Below, piece after piece: positions 23,291 through 37,231 of a stretch of DNA of 64,000 bases (positions are counted from its first letter, which is position 1; each line of letters begins with the position of its first letter). Source of the DNA: Serratia entomophila (GTDB lineage: Bacteria; Pseudomonadota; Gammaproteobacteria; Enterobacterales; Enterobacteriaceae); assembly GCF_021462285.1 (NCBI RefSeq), contig NZ_CP082787.1, forward strand, positions 4,836,001 to 4,900,000. The letters are read 5' to 3'. The position numbers and the translations under genes are program-made. The notes beneath the pieces are model-generated. The model was not told where the DNA came from. It saw only the letters and a list, made by a program, of their open reading frames with translations, and searched no databases.

Positions 23291-23318
23291 TTGCCTTCCC
23301 GTGCCGTTTTTTTAAACT
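23291..23318 (+). promoter_or_regulatory. Putative rbs operon promoter
   Basis: TTGCCT (23291-23296) and TAAACT (23313-23318) are separated by 16 bases and match sigma-70 consensus at 4 of 6 positions each. Transcription would begin near 23325, just before operator 2, so RbsR bound there would block initiation. A CRP-assisted promoter is expected for ribose genes, which fits the weak elements. Confidence 0.6.
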
Positions 23319-23326
23319 CGCCAGAG

Positions 23327-23342
23327 AGCGAAACGTTTCGCT
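23327..23342 (+). promoter_or_regulatory. RbsR operator 2 (at the transcription start)
   Basis: AGCGAAACGTTTCGCT, a perfect 16-base palindrome with the central CG of LacI-family operators, identical to the RbsR consensus as remembered from E. coli. It lies 14 bases upstream of rbsD, right after the predicted promoter. Its centre is 79 bases from that of operator 1. Confidence 0.93.
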
Positions 23343-23356
23343 GTCGGAGTGAGAAC

Positions 23357-23776
23357 ATGAAAAAAGGCGTATTACTGAATTCTGACCTGTCCGCCGTGAT
23401 TGCCCGGCTTGGCCATACCGATCAGCTCACCCTGTGCGATGCGGGGCTGCCTATACCGGCGGCGACGCAGCGCATCGATCTGGCGCTAACCCAGGGCGTG
23501 CCGACATTTTTGCAGGTTGTCGGCGGGGTGACGCAGGAGATGCAGGTAGAAAGCGCCATCATGGCGGAAGAGATCGTTGAGCAGAATCCTTCGCTTCATC
23601 AGGCGTTGCTGGCCCATCTCACCGAGCTTGGCCAGCGCCAGGGCAACAGCATCAGCGTGCGCTATATCAGCCATGAGGCGTTTAAAGCGCAGACTGAGCA
23701 CAGCCGGGCGGTGATCCGCAGCGGGGAATGTTCGCCTTATGCGAACGTGATCCTGTGCGCCGGCGTAACTTTCTGA
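23357..23776 (+). CDS. rbsD: RbsD, D-ribose pyranase
   Basis: Speeds interconversion of beta-ribopyranose and beta-ribofuranose so imported ribose can be phosphorylated by RbsK. The ATG at 23357 ([22 protein letters not shown]) with GGAGTGAG upstream gives 139 residues, equal to E. coli. The conserved CDAGLPIP and C-terminal [13 protein letters not shown] segments are present. First gene of rbsDACBKR; seven bases before rbsA. Confidence 0.97.
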   Translation: MKKGVLLNSDLSAVIARLGHTDQLTLCDAGLPIPAATQRIDLALTQGVPTFLQVVGGVTQEMQVESAIMAEEIVEQNPSLHQALLAHLTELGQRQGNSISVRYISHEAFKAQTEHSRAVIRSGECSPYANVILCAGVTF

Positions 23777-23783
23777 GGCATTT

Positions 23784-25289
23784 ATGCAACCTTTACTGCA
23801 ACTGAAAGGGATTGATAAAGCCTTTCCCGGCGTGAAGGCGCTTTCCGGCGCCGCCCTCAGCGTGTATCCCGGCAGGGTGATGGCGCTGGTGGGCGAAAAC
23901 GGCGCCGGGAAATCCACCATGATGAAAGTGCTGACCGGCATCTACCAGAAAGACGCCGGCAGCCAGCATTTTCTCGGCAAAGAGGTGGTGTTCAATGGGC
24001 CTAAAGATTCGCAGGATGCGGGCATCGGCATTATTCATCAGGAGCTTAATCTGATCCCGCAGCTGACGATTGCGGAAAACATTTTCCTCGGCCGCGAATT
24101 CGTCAACCGTTTTGGCCGCATCGACTGGAAGCGCATGTACGCCGAGGCCGACCGGCTGTTGGCGCGCCTTAATTTGCGCTACAGCAGCCACCGGCTGGTG
24201 GGCGAACTGTCGATCGGCGATCAGCAAATGGTGGAAATCGCCAAGGTGCTGAGCTTCGAATCGCAGGTCATCATTATGGATGAGCCGACGGATGCGCTGA
24301 CCGACACCGAAACCGCCTCCTTATTTAAGGTGATCAACGAGCTGAAGGCTGAGGGACGCGGCATCGTCTATATCTCGCACCGGTTGAAAGAGATCTTTGA
24401 AATTTGCGATGACGTCACCGTGTTCCGCGACGGCCAGTTTATTGCCGAGCGCCCGGTGAGCGAGCTGCAGGAGGATTCGCTGATTGAAATGATGGTCGGC
24501 CGCAAGCTGGAGGAGCAGTATCCGCGGCTCCGGCTGCCGCGCGGGGAAAAACGCCTGCAGGTCAGCCACCTTTCCGGCCCCGGCGTTAACGACGTCAGCT
24601 TCACCCTGTACCGCGGCGAAATTCTCGGCGTGGCCGGGCTGATGGGCGCCGGGCGCACCGAACTGATGAAAATCCTCTATGGCGCAGCGCCGCGCAAAGC
24701 CGGCACCGTCACGCTCGATGGGCATGAGGTGGTTACCCACTCACCGCAGGACGGCCTGGCGAACGGCATCGTTTATATCTCTGAAGACCGCAAGCGCGAT
24801 GGCCTGGTGTTGGGCATGTCGGTGAAGGAAAACATGTCGCTGACCGCGCTGCGCTATTTCAGCCGCGCCGGCGGCAGCCTGAAGCAGACCGAAGAGCAGC
24901 AGGCGGTGGGCGACTTCATTCGCCTGTTCAACATCAAAACGCCGTCGATGGAGCAGCCGATTGGCCTGCTTTCCGGCGGCAATCAGCAGAAAGTGGCGAT
25001 CGCCCGCGGCCTGATGACCCGGCCGAAGGTGCTGATCCTCGACGAACCGACGCGCGGCGTCGACGTCGGCGCCAAAAAAGAGATCTATCAGTTAATCAAC
25101 CAGTTCAAGCAGGAAGGGCTGAGCATCATTTTGGTGTCTTCGGAAATGCCGGAGGTGCTGGGCATGAGCGATCGCATCCTGGTGATGCACGAAGGCCGGC
25201 TCAGCGGCGAATTCCCGATTGAACAGGCCACCCAGGAAGCGTTGATGGCTGCGGCCGTCGGCAAGCAATACGGCGTAAAGCAGGAGTAA
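23784..25289 (+). CDS. rbsA: RbsA, ribose ABC transporter ATP-binding protein
   Basis: Energy-coupling subunit with two fused ABC domains, 501 residues. The first domain has Walker A GENGAGKS at 37-44 and Walker [12 protein letters not shown]. The second has a degenerate P-loop (LMGAGRTE) but a full signature [15 protein letters not shown] and Walker [15 protein letters not shown]. This asymmetry is normal for sugar importers of the RbsA/MglA class. It is six bases before rbsC. Confidence 0.98.
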   Translation: MQPLLQLKGIDKAFPGVKALSGAALSVYPGRVMALVGENGAGKSTMMKVLTGIYQKDAGSQHFLGKEVVFNGPKDSQDAGIGIIHQELNLIPQLTIAENIFLGREFVNRFGRIDWKRMYAEADRLLARLNLRYSSHRLVGELSIGDQQMVEIAKVLSFESQVIIMDEPTDALTDTETASLFKVINELKAEGRGIVYISHRLKEIFEICDDVTVFRDGQFIAERPVSELQEDSLIEMMVGRKLEEQYPRLRLPRGEKRLQVSHLSGPGVNDVSFTLYRGEILGVAGLMGAGRTELMKILYGAAPRKAGTVTLDGHEVVTHSPQDGLANGIVYISEDRKRDGLVLGMSVKENMSLTALRYFSRAGGSLKQTEEQQAVGDFIRLFNIKTPSMEQPIGLLSGGNQQKVAIARGLMTRPKVLILDEPTRGVDVGAKKEIYQLINQFKQEGLSIILVSSEMPEVLGMSDRILVMHEGRLSGEFPIEQATQEALMAAAVGKQYGVKQE

Positions 25290-25295
25290 TCAGAT

Positions 25296-26261
25296 ATGAG
25301 TTCCCAGACTGTCGCAAAGCGCTGGTTCAGTAAAGAGTGGCTGTTAGAGCAAAAATCTCTGATTGCCCTGCTGGTGCTGATCGCCGTGGTCTCTTCCATG
25401 AGCCCGAATTTCTTCACCCTGAACAATCTGTTCAATATTCTGCAGCAAACCTCGGTGAACGCCATTATGGCGGTGGGGATGACGCTGGTGATCCTCACCT
25501 CCGGCATCGATCTGTCGGTGGGATCGCTGCTGGCGCTGACCGGGGCCGTCGCGGCCTCGATTGTCGGCTTTGAGGTGAATGCGGTGGTGGCCGTTGCGGC
25601 GGCGCTGGCGCTGGGGGCCGCGGTGGGCGCCTGCACCGGGGTGATCGTCGCCAAAGGCAAGGTGCAGGCGTTTATCGCCACCCTGGTGATGATGTTGCTG
25701 CTGCGCGGCGTCACCATGGTGTACACCAACGGCAGCCCGGTCAATACCGGCTTTACCGACGTGGCCGACGCCTTTGGCTGGTTCGGCATCGGCCGCCCGC
25801 TGGGGGTGCCGACGCCGATCTGGATTATGGCCATCGTGTTTATCGCCGCCTGGTACATGCTGCACCACACCCGCCTGGGCCGCTATATTTATGCTTTGGG
25901 CGGCAACGAAGCGGCGACCCGCTTGTCCGGCATCAGCGTCGATAAAGTGAAGATTATCGTCTATTCGCTGTGCGGGCTGCTGGCGGCGTTGGCCGGAGTG
26001 ATCGAGGTGGCGCGCCTGTCTTCGGCGCAGCCGACCGCCGGCACCGGCTACGAGCTGGACGCCATCGCCGCGGTGGTGCTGGGCGGCACCAGCCTGGCCG
26101 GCGGCAAGGGGCGCATTGTCGGCACCCTGATCGGCGCGCTGATCCTGGGCTTCCTGAATAACGGCCTGAATTTACTGGGTGTTTCTTCCTACTACCAAAT
26201 GATCGTGAAGGCAGTGGTGATACTGCTGGCGGTTCTGGTAGATAACAAAAGCAACAAGTAA
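25296..26261 (+). CDS. rbsC: RbsC, ribose ABC transporter permease
   Basis: Inner-membrane channel of the ribose importer. It has 321 residues, almost all in membrane helices, with conserved ILTSGIDLSVGSLLALTG near residue 67 and GGTSLAGGKGRIVGTLIGALILG near 266. Length and sequence match E. coli RbsC. Confidence 0.98.
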   Translation: MSSQTVAKRWFSKEWLLEQKSLIALLVLIAVVSSMSPNFFTLNNLFNILQQTSVNAIMAVGMTLVILTSGIDLSVGSLLALTGAVAASIVGFEVNAVVAVAAALALGAAVGACTGVIVAKGKVQAFIATLVMMLLLRGVTMVYTNGSPVNTGFTDVADAFGWFGIGRPLGVPTPIWIMAIVFIAAWYMLHHTRLGRYIYALGGNEAATRLSGISVDKVKIIVYSLCGLLAALAGVIEVARLSSAQPTAGTGYELDAIAAVVLGGTSLAGGKGRIVGTLIGALILGFLNNGLNLLGVSSYYQMIVKAVVILLAVLVDNKSNK

Positions 26262-26282
26262 CCTCCCCCTACAGGAATCACG

Positions 26283-27173
26283 ATGATGAAAATGAAAAAA
26301 CTGGCAGTTTTAGCCTCCGCGTTCGCCCTCAGCGCCACTTTGAGCGCCAACGCGCTGGCCAAGGACACCATCGCGCTGGTGGTCTCCACCCTCAATAACC
26401 CGTTCTTCGTTTCTATGAAGGAAGGCGCGCAGCAGGAAGCCAACAAGCTGGGTTACAACCTGGTGGTGCTGGACTCGCAGAACAACCCGGCGAAAGAGCT
26501 GGCTAACGTGCAGGATCTGATGGTGCAGGCGCCTAAGCTGCTGCTGATCAACCCAACCGATTCCGATGCAGTCGGCAACGCCATCAAGATGGCCAACCAG
26601 GCCAAAATCCCGGTCATCACCCTGGACCGCGTGGCCGGCAAGGGCGAAGTGGTTAGCCATATCGCTTCGGATAACCGCGTGGGCGGCAAAATGGCCGGTG
26701 ACTTCATCGCCAAAAAAGTGGGCGCAGACGCGAAAGTGATCCAGCTGGAAGGCATTGCCGGCACCTCCGCGGCGCGTGAGCGCGGTGAAGGCTTCAAACA
26801 GTCGCTGGATCAGAATAAATTCAAACTGCTGGCCAGCCAGCCGGCCGATTTTGACCGCACCAAAGGCCTGAACGTGATGCAGAACCTGCTGACCGCGCAT
26901 CCGGACGTGCAGGCGGTGTTCGCCCAGAATGATGAAATGGCGCTGGGCGCGCTGCGTGCGCTGCAAACCGCCGGTAAATCCGACGTGGTCGTGGTAGGCT
27001 TCGACGGCACTGCCGACGGCGTGAAAGCGGTGGAAGGCGGCAAGCTGGCGGCTACCGTAGCGCAGCGCCCGGATCAGATCGGCGTGATCGGCGTGGAAAC
27101 CGCCGATAAAGTGCTGAAAGGCGAAAAAGTGCCGGCGACCATTCCGGTGGATTTGAAACTGGTCACCAAATAA
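26283..27173 (+). CDS. rbsB: RbsB, periplasmic D-ribose-binding protein
   Basis: Binds ribose in the periplasm for RbsAC and, in E. coli, for the Trg chemoreceptor. Length is 296 residues with a Sec signal peptide ([20 protein letters not shown], cleavage after ANALA) and the mature start [16 protein letters not shown]. Two adjacent ATG codons (26283 and 26286) are possible; AGGA lies seven bases before the first. Ligand residues in [16 protein letters not shown] and GFDGTADG are conserved. Confidence 0.97.
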   Translation: MMKMKKLAVLASAFALSATLSANALAKDTIALVVSTLNNPFFVSMKEGAQQEANKLGYNLVVLDSQNNPAKELANVQDLMVQAPKLLLINPTDSDAVGNAIKMANQAKIPVITLDRVAGKGEVVSHIASDNRVGGKMAGDFIAKKVGADAKVIQLEGIAGTSAARERGEGFKQSLDQNKFKLLASQPADFDRTKGLNVMQNLLTAHPDVQAVFAQNDEMALGALRALQTAGKSDVVVVGFDGTADGVKAVEGGKLAATVAQRPDQIGVIGVETADKVLKGEKVPATIPVDLKLVTK

Positions 27174-27180
27174 GTCATAC

Positions 27181-27203
27181 CCGCGCCATCTGATGATGGC
27201 GCG
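27181..27203 (+). other. rbsB-rbsK intercistronic hairpin
   Basis: The arms CGCGCCATC and GATGGCGCG form a nine-base perfect stem with a short loop and no T run. It sits right after rbsB, so it probably protects the 3' end of the abundant rbsB message rather than ending transcription. Confidence 0.7.
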
Positions 27204-27222
27204 CAATTCAGGAATCAATGCG

Positions 27223-28149
27223 ATGGAAACAGGTAAGCTGGTGGTTCTGGGCAGCATCAATGCCGATCATATCCTCAATATTGAACACTTCCCGCAGCCG
27301 GGTGAAACGGTGATCGGGAAACAGTATAAGGTGGCGTTCGGCGGCAAGGGCGCTAACCAGGCGGTGGCGGCCGGGCGCAGCGGGGCGGATATCGCCTTTA
27401 TCGCCTGCGTGGGCGCCGACGATATCGGAGAACGCATCCGCCGACAGCTGGCGACCGACTGCATTGATACCCAACCCATCGAGGCTATCGCCGACAGCAC
27501 CACCGGCGTGGCGCTGATTTTCGTCAACGCCGAGGGCGAGAACGTGATCGGTATCGATGCCGGCGCCAATGCTGCGGTAACGCCGGACTATCTGGCGCGC
27601 TACCGCCAGCAGGTGATCGACGCCGATGCCCTGTTGCTGCAGCTGGAATCACCGCTGGAGACGGTTACCGCCGCCGCGCGCCTGGCGAAGCAACATCAAA
27701 CGCAGGTGATCCTCAACCCGGCGCCGGCTCGTGAGCTGCCGGACGAGCTGCTGGCGACTATCGATATGATCACTCCCAACGAAACCGAGGCCCAGCGCCT
27801 GACCGGCATCGCGATAGGCAACGACGACGACGCGGCGCGCGCGGCGCAGGCCCTGCACGACAAAGGCATCGCCACGGTGATCATTACCCTCGGCAGCCGC
27901 GGGGTATGGCTGAGCGAAAACGGCAACGGCAAGCTGGTGCCGGGCTTCAAGGTGAAAGCGGTAGACACCATCGCCGCCGGCGATACCTTTAACGGCGCGC
28001 TGGTCACGGCATTGCTGGAAGGGAAAACCATGGCGCATGCGGTGCGCTTCGCCCATGCGGCGGCGGCGATCGCCGTGACCCGCCCCGGCGCGCAACCCTC
28101 CGTGCCTTGGCGCGAAGAGATCGACGCCTTCTTGCAGCAGCAGGAGTAA
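27223..28149 (+). CDS. rbsK: RbsK, ribokinase
   Basis: Phosphorylates D-ribose to ribose-5-phosphate with ATP (PfkB family). The ATG at 27223, with AGGA nine bases upstream, gives 308 residues starting [17 protein letters not shown]; an upstream in-frame ATG at 27193 lies within the intercistronic hairpin region and is less likely. PfkB signatures [15 protein letters not shown] and [14 protein letters not shown] (with the catalytic aspartate) are intact. Seven bases separate it from rbsR. Confidence 0.97.
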   Translation: METGKLVVLGSINADHILNIEHFPQPGETVIGKQYKVAFGGKGANQAVAAGRSGADIAFIACVGADDIGERIRRQLATDCIDTQPIEAIADSTTGVALIFVNAEGENVIGIDAGANAAVTPDYLARYRQQVIDADALLLQLESPLETVTAAARLAKQHQTQVILNPAPARELPDELLATIDMITPNETEAQRLTGIAIGNDDDAARAAQALHDKGIATVIITLGSRGVWLSENGNGKLVPGFKVKAVDTIAAGDTFNGALVTALLEGKTMAHAVRFAHAAAAIAVTRPGAQPSVPWREEIDAFLQQQE

Positions 28150-28156
28150 TGCCCCC

Positions 28157-29158
28157 TTGGCCACCATGAAAGATGTCGCCCGCCTGGCGGGCGTTTCAAC
28201 CTCCACCGTTTCGCATGTGATCAATAAAAATCGCTTTGTCAGCGACAGCGTGCGCGACAAAGTCATGGCGGCCGTTGAACAGCTGAACTATGCGCCATCC
28301 GCCCTGGCGCGCAGCCTGAAGCTCAATCAGACGCGCACCATCGGCATGCTGGTCACCTCCAGCAACAACCCGTTTTATGCCGAAGTGGTGCGCGGCGTTG
28401 AGCGCAGCTGCTACGAACGCGGCTACAGCCTGATCCTGTGCAATACCGAAGAAGACGCGGCGCGCATGAATCGCAGTATGGAAACCCTGCTGCAAAAGCG
28501 CGTCGACGGCTTGCTGCTGATGTGCACCGAGAATCACCGGCCGTCGCAAGATGCGCTGAGCCGCTACCCTTCTTTACCTATCGTGATGATGGACTGGGCG
28601 CCGTTTGAAGGCGCCAACGACATTATTCAGGACAATTCGCTGCTGGGCGGTGAGATGGCGACCGATCACCTGATCGCCCGCGGCTATCGCAAAATAGCCT
28701 GCATCGCCGGCCCGCAGGATAAAACCACCGCCCGCCATCGCCTGGAGGGTTACCGCAACGCCATGCGGCGCGCCGGGCTGCCTGTTCCGCCGGAATACGA
28801 AGTGCACTGCGATTTTGAGTTTGAAGGCGGCGTTCACGCCATGCGGCAGCTGTTGGCGCTGGATGAGCCGCCGCATGCGGTGTTTGCCGGCAACGATGCG
28901 GTGGCGGTGGGTGTCTATCAGGCACTGTACCAGGCCAGGCTGTCGGTGCCGCAGGATATGGCGGTGATGGGCTATGACGATATCGAACTGGCCAAATACC
29001 TGGCGCCGCCGCTGAGCACCATTCATCAGCCGAAGGATTCGCTGGGTGAGTTGGCGATTGATGCGTTGATCAACCGCCTGCAAAACCCGGAGCGCGAAGC
29101 GCAGGTGCTGGTGCTGACCCCCGAGCTGGTGGAGCGCGCCTCGGTAGGCTGCCGCTAG
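28157..29158 (+). CDS. rbsR: RbsR, LacI-family repressor of ribose genes
   Basis: Ribose-responsive repressor acting on the two operators upstream of rbsD. Length is 333 residues. The N-terminal helix-turn-helix [20 protein letters not shown] is at 4-23, followed by the hinge helix [11 protein letters not shown] and the periplasmic-binding-like core. The start is taken as TTG at 28157 (MATMKDV): GGAG lies 11 bases upstream, whereas the ATG three codons later is 20 bases away. The stop codon overlaps that of the convergent hsrA within a shared CTAG. Confidence 0.95.
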   Translation: MATMKDVARLAGVSTSTVSHVINKNRFVSDSVRDKVMAAVEQLNYAPSALARSLKLNQTRTIGMLVTSSNNPFYAEVVRGVERSCYERGYSLILCNTEEDAARMNRSMETLLQKRVDGLLLMCTENHRPSQDALSRYPSLPIVMMDWAPFEGANDIIQDNSLLGGEMATDHLIARGYRKIACIAGPQDKTTARHRLEGYRNAMRRAGLPVPPEYEVHCDFEFEGGVHAMRQLLALDEPPHAVFAGNDAVAVGVYQALYQARLSVPQDMAVMGYDDIELAKYLAPPLSTIHQPKDSLGELAIDALINRLQNPEREAQVLVLTPELVERASVGCR

Positions 29159-30570
29159 CCGGCTGCCTTCGCTTCTTTTTTGGGCTCCTGGCCGCTAATC
29201 AAATTGCGGCCATCCTTTCTTCTCAACAGCATAAAGACCAACGCCGAAGCCACGGTGACTATCCCCATGGTAATAAAGGTGTAGTGGAAGTGGTCAATCA
29301 TGGTGCCGAGCGACAGGGATTCGTAAAAGCGCAGCACCGCCGCGCTGATCGCCACGCCGAAACTGATCGACAGCTGCTGGGTTACCGCCAGCACGCTGTT
29401 GCCTGAACTGGCGTTGGCGTCATTCAGATCCGCCAGGCTGATGGTGTTCATGGCGGTGAATTGAGTAGACATCGCCATCCCCAGCACGAACAGCGGCAAG
29501 ATCATCAGCCACAGCGGCATGCCTGGGCTCTGCAGTGCGAATTGGGCGATCAGCACGCCGATGATGACGGTGATGCCGACCAGCGTTTTGCGGTAGCCGA
29601 ACCAGCGCAATACCTGGGTGACGGTGGATTTCGCCATCAGGGAGCCGACGGCGGTCGGCGCCATCATGCAGCCGGCGATAATCGCCGAGTAGCCAAACCC
29701 TACCTGCAGCATCAACGGCATCAGGAAAGGCACGCAGCCGGTGCCCAGCCGTGAAGCGACGTTGCCGGCGATGCCGACCGAGAAGGTGCGGGTCTTGAAC
29801 AGGTCCAGCCCGATCAGCGGTTGCTGATGGCGGCGCGCATGGGCGATATAGCCAAACAGCATCACAAAGCCGCTGAGCAGAATGCCCAGCGAGATGTAGC
29901 TCGCCAGCACCCGCTCGCCGAACAGCTCAAGGCCGGTGGAGACCAGCACCAGGCTCAGGCCGAACAGCAGGAACCCGATAAAATCGAAGCGGCGCTTGGG
30001 CGTGGTGAAGTCCGGCATATATTTGCGTGCGTAAAAGATGCCGAGTAGGCCTATCGGGATATTGATCAGGAAAATCCAATGCCAGGTGGCATAGGTCACC
30101 AGCCAGCCGCCCAGCAGCGGCCCCAGGATGGGGCCGACCAAACCGGGCATGGTGACGAAGTTCAGCACCGGCAGCAGCTCGCTGCGCGGGTAGGCGCGCA
30201 GCAGGGCCAGCCGCGCCACCGGCATCATCATGGCGCCGCCGATGCCTTGAATCACGCGTGAGGTGACCAGGATGCTCAGCGTAGGGGACAGTGCGCACAG
30301 CAATGAACCGAGGGTAAACAGGGATACCGCGAAGATAAACACCCGCCGGGTGCCGAAGCGGTCCGCCAGCCAGCCGCTGACCGGGATCAGCATCGCTACC
30401 GTTAGCGTATAGCTGATAACGGCGGATTGCATCGCCAGCGGCGAACGCTCCAGACTGTGGGCGATGGCCGGCAGCGCCGTGTTGAGAATGGTGGCGTCCA
30501 GCGCCTGCATAAAGAACGCCATTGCGGCGATCCAGGGAAGCCCTGCCATACTGCGCGCGGATTTGGTCAT
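29155..30570 (-). CDS. hsrA: HsrA, DHA2-family MFS transporter
   Basis: Drug:proton antiporter-type major facilitator (E. coli yieO). It has 471 residues with about 14 predicted membrane helices. The N-terminal [30 protein letters not shown] contains the DHA2 motif D1 (LDATI-N-ALP), and [13 protein letters not shown] is MFS motif A. Natural substrates are unknown; in E. coli it was noted as affecting homocysteine resistance. Same neighbours as E. coli: rbsR before, yieP after. Confidence 0.93.
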   Translation of the reverse strand: MTKSARSMAGLPWIAAMAFFMQALDATILNTALPAIAHSLERSPLAMQSAVISYTLTVAMLIPVSGWLADRFGTRRVFIFAVSLFTLGSLLCALSPTLSILVTSRVIQGIGGAMMMPVARLALLRAYPRSELLPVLNFVTMPGLVGPILGPLLGGWLVTYATWHWIFLINIPIGLLGIFYARKYMPDFTTPKRRFDFIGFLLFGLSLVLVSTGLELFGERVLASYISLGILLSGFVMLFGYIAHARRHQQPLIGLDLFKTRTFSVGIAGNVASRLGTGCVPFLMPLMLQVGFGYSAIIAGCMMAPTAVGSLMAKSTVTQVLRWFGYRKTLVGITVIIGVLIAQFALQSPGMPLWLMILPLFVLGMAMSTQFTAMNTISLADLNDANASSGNSVLAVTQQLSISFGVAISAAVLRFYESLSLGTMIDHFHYTFITMGIVTVASALVFMLLRRKDGRNLISGQEPKKEAKAAG

Positions 30571-30638
30571 GTTCGATCCCGGTTAATAGTCGTCGTGTTC
30601 CCTCAGCTCTCTCTTCTATATATAAGCAAGGGAGGCGT

Positions 30639-31328
30639 CTAGTCTTTCTCTTTAAGCAATATCTGGCAGGCGACCAGCGCGCCGGCGCTGTCGCCGGCGA
30701 GTATCGCATCGACGATTGCCTGATGATGCCGCAGCTTAATGACTTCATTGCCGGTGATGGCGCGGAAGTAGCTTTGATACACCGAGCTGAACAGGTTGGC
30801 GAATGAGGTCAGAAACGGGTTGCCGCTGGCCTCATAGATCAGTTGGTGGAATTGGGTATCCACCAGGATCCAGCGTTCGCGGTCAAACTGGCTATGCAGC
30901 GCGCGCATTTCCGCCATCAGCTCCGCCAACTGCCGGGTTTGCTGCGTGCCGGCATGGCTGGCCGCCAACGCACAGGCCTGCGGCTCCAGAGACGTGCGCA
31001 AGATAAGGAAGTGCTGCATGACCTGATCAAAGTTTTCCCGCGTCATCCACCAGGTCAGCAAATCCTGGTCGAGGAAATTCCACTGGCTGCGCGGCATCAC
31101 CCGGGTGCCGATGCGTGGGCGCGGCAACAGCATGCCTTTCGCCGCCAGCATCTTGACCGCTTCACGTACCGCCGTGCGGCTCACGCCGAATTGTTCGCCC
31201 AGTTCCATCTCGCCGGGCAGGATGCTGCCGGCCTGGTAGTCACCCGCCAGAATTTGCTGGCCAAGTTTTTCCGCAAGCAGATAAGAAAGATTGCGCTGGG
31301 CGGCCTGTTGTTGCGCATTAAATTGCAT
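30639..31328 (-). CDS. yieP: YieP, FadR-subfamily GntR regulator
   Basis: Transcription factor of 229 residues. The N-terminal winged helix is at about 14-80 (ILPGEMELGEQFGVSRTAVREAVKMLAAKGML), and the all-helical FCD ligand domain follows, with histidines of a metal site (DTQFHQLIYEASGN, RHHQAIVDAI). It is upstream of hsrA in the same direction, 68 bases apart, so it may control that transporter; this is inference from position. Confidence 0.9.
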   Translation of the reverse strand: MQFNAQQQAAQRNLSYLLAEKLGQQILAGDYQAGSILPGEMELGEQFGVSRTAVREAVKMLAAKGMLLPRPRIGTRVMPRSQWNFLDQDLLTWWMTRENFDQVMQHFLILRTSLEPQACALAASHAGTQQTRQLAELMAEMRALHSQFDRERWILVDTQFHQLIYEASGNPFLTSFANLFSSVYQSYFRAITGNEVIKLRHHQAIVDAILAGDSAGALVACQILLKEKD

Positions 31329-31481
31329 GGCTGCGGATCCTTACTGACATCGTTACTCTTATTTTACTCCAGGGATCGCCAGCTTTTATGGCTGTTTGAC
31401 TGAAAAAGTGACATAAAAGCGCCGCTTTTTGACCCGTTTGCCGAAAAAAACCGCGCTTGAAAAGTTTTTTGCATTTAGGGG

Positions 31482-31509
31482 TTGCGGCCTTCGGAGAACT
31501 CCCTATAAT
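31482..31509 (+). promoter_or_regulatory. rRNA operon promoter P1
   Basis: TTGCGG (31482-31487), 16 bases, then a perfect TATAAT (31504-31509), followed by a GC-rich discriminator GCGCCTCC typical of stringently controlled rrn P1 promoters. An A/T-rich UP-element-like tract (31443-31475) lies directly upstream. The 150 bases between yieP and P1 have no gene and probably carry Fis sites. Confidence 0.9.
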
Positions 31510-31612
31510 GCGCCTCCACTGACCGGGAACAACGACTCATCTAACGAGAACCAGTCGCCCAGCCAGGAAGAAGCAAGCCGGTGAAAACGCCGTTTCTTAA
31601 TAAGAAAAAAGC

Positions 31613-31640
31613 TTGACTCTTCAGCGGGAAAGCGTAATAT
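31613..31640 (+). promoter_or_regulatory. rRNA operon promoter P2
   Basis: TTGACT (31613-31618), a 16-base spacer and TAATAT (31635-31640), followed by GCACCTCCCG. Distance from P1 is about 130 bases, as in E. coli rrn operons. Confidence 0.88.
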
Positions 31641-31680
31641 GCACCTCCCGCGTTACCGAGAGTTATCTCTCAGTAACCAA

Positions 31681-31692
31681 CGCTCTTTAACA
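31681..31692 (+). promoter_or_regulatory. rrn leader boxA antitermination site
   Basis: CGCTCTTTAACA differs from the consensus boxA TGCTCTTTAACA only in the first base. It binds NusB-S10 (NusE) to keep polymerase going through rRNA genes. A second copy is in the 16S-23S spacer. Confidence 0.88.
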
Positions 31693-31845
31693 ATTTATCA
31701 GACAATCTGTGTGGGCACTCCACAAGACGATATCCAGTACCTTCGGGTACGAAAAAATATCAAGTCTTGAAGAGTGACTAACTGAAGTAAAATTCATGCA
31801 GTAACCTTTGAGCATCGCTTCACGAGTTGAAGCAAATCAAGCTTT

Positions 31846-33387
<1,542 letters not shown>

Positions 33388-33462
33388 CCTAATGATATTG
33401 ATTCGAGTGAAGTGCTCACACAGATTGTCTGATGAAAAAGTAACGAGCAGAAATACCTTTAT

Positions 33463-33539
<77 letters not shown>

Positions 33540-33669
33540 AATTCTCCCTTATGCTGCGTTATGCGCGCGGTCGTTTACAAAAGTAAACGTCCCTTCCGCA
33601 TGCCTGGCCTAAGAAAGAATTAACTCTTGGTTGAGTTGGTAACCATAAAGGTCTCTGCTGTGACTGTAT
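33540..33669 (+). other. Spacer between tRNA-Ile and tRNA-Ala
   Basis: 130 bases, about three times the E. coli spacing as remembered. It includes a perfect 7-bp hairpin CGTTTAC-AAAA-GTAAACG at 33572-33589. No third tRNA or reading frame is present. Confidence 0.8.
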
Positions 33670-33745
33670 GGGGCTATAGCTCAGCTGGGAGAGCGCCTGC
33701 CTTGCACGCAGGAGGTCAGCGGTTCGATCCCGCTTAGCTCCACCA
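33670..33745 (+). tRNA. alaT: tRNA-Ala(UGC)
   Basis: 76 bases with encoded CCA. Anticodon TGC at 33703-33705. Acceptor GGGGCTA pairs with TAGCTCC, and the D and T arms are canonical. Confidence 0.99.
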
Positions 33746-33804
33746 TATAGTCCGGTATTTAACTACTTCAGAGTATATTGGCGACAGTATGCTGCGAAGT
33801 ATTT

Positions 33805-33816
33805 TGCTCTTTAACA
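33805..33816 (+). promoter_or_regulatory. Spacer boxA antitermination site
   Basis: A perfect TGCTCTTTAACA lies between tRNA-Ala and 23S rRNA. It re-arms the Nus antitermination complex for the long 23S gene. Confidence 0.9.
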
Positions 33817-33952
33817 ATCTGGAACAAGCTGAAAATTGAAACATGACGGCTGAAATTTATCCCTCCGTAGAAGTACTGGGGTAAAGAGTAACCTGTCATA
33901 GAGTCTCTCAAATGTTTGCAGCACGAACGATGGAAACATCTTCGGGTTGTGA

Positions 33953-36861
<2,909 letters not shown>

Positions 36862-37037
36862 ACAACACCGAAGGTGTTTTAGAGACAAAATCGTCGGGAA
36901 CGATTTTGAACGTCGCTTGCGACGGCCCCGTAGGGGTGAGTATCAGGATGATACGAATAACTCTAGATTTTCAGCGAAGTTCCGAGATTGGTTTCGATGG
37001 CGACACGAAAGTGACGCGGTTGGAATGAAACAGAATT
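36862..37037 (+). other. Spacer between 23S and 5S rRNA
   Basis: 176 bases, about twice the E. coli length as remembered, without a tRNA. Several small hairpins can form (AAAATCG-N7-CGATTTT at 36887-36907; CGTCGC-TT-GCGACG around 36911-36924). Confidence 0.75.
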
Positions 37038-37157
37038 TGCCTGGCGGCAATAGCGCGGTGGTCCCACCTGACCCCATGCCGAACTCAGAAGTGAAACGCC
37101 GTAGCGCCAATGGTAGTGTGGGGTCTCCCCATGCGAGAGTAGGACACTGCCAGGCAT
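37038..37157 (+). rRNA. rrf: 5S ribosomal RNA
   Basis: 120 bases from TGCCTGGCGGC to GCCAGGCAT, whose ends pair. The internal CCGAACTCAGAAGTGAAACG is universal among enterics. It is the last gene of the operon; no tRNA follows. Confidence 0.99.
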
Positions 37158-37170
37158 CAAACAAAGTAAG

Positions 37171-37199
37171 AAGCCCTGAACGCGAGTTCAGGGCTTTTT
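37171..37199 (+). terminator. rRNA operon terminator
   Basis: A ten-base stem with arms GCCCTGAAC and GTTCAGGGC around GCGA, followed by five T. It also faces the convergent mobAB transcript. Confidence 0.95.
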
Positions 37200-37231
37200 G
37201 CTGTGTGCGAAAAAGCAAAAATCTGGCGCAG

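Noticed and set aside
36862..37037. Possible tRNA in the 23S-5S spacer
   Set aside because: No cloverleaf, no GTTC-type T loop and no CCA end could be found.
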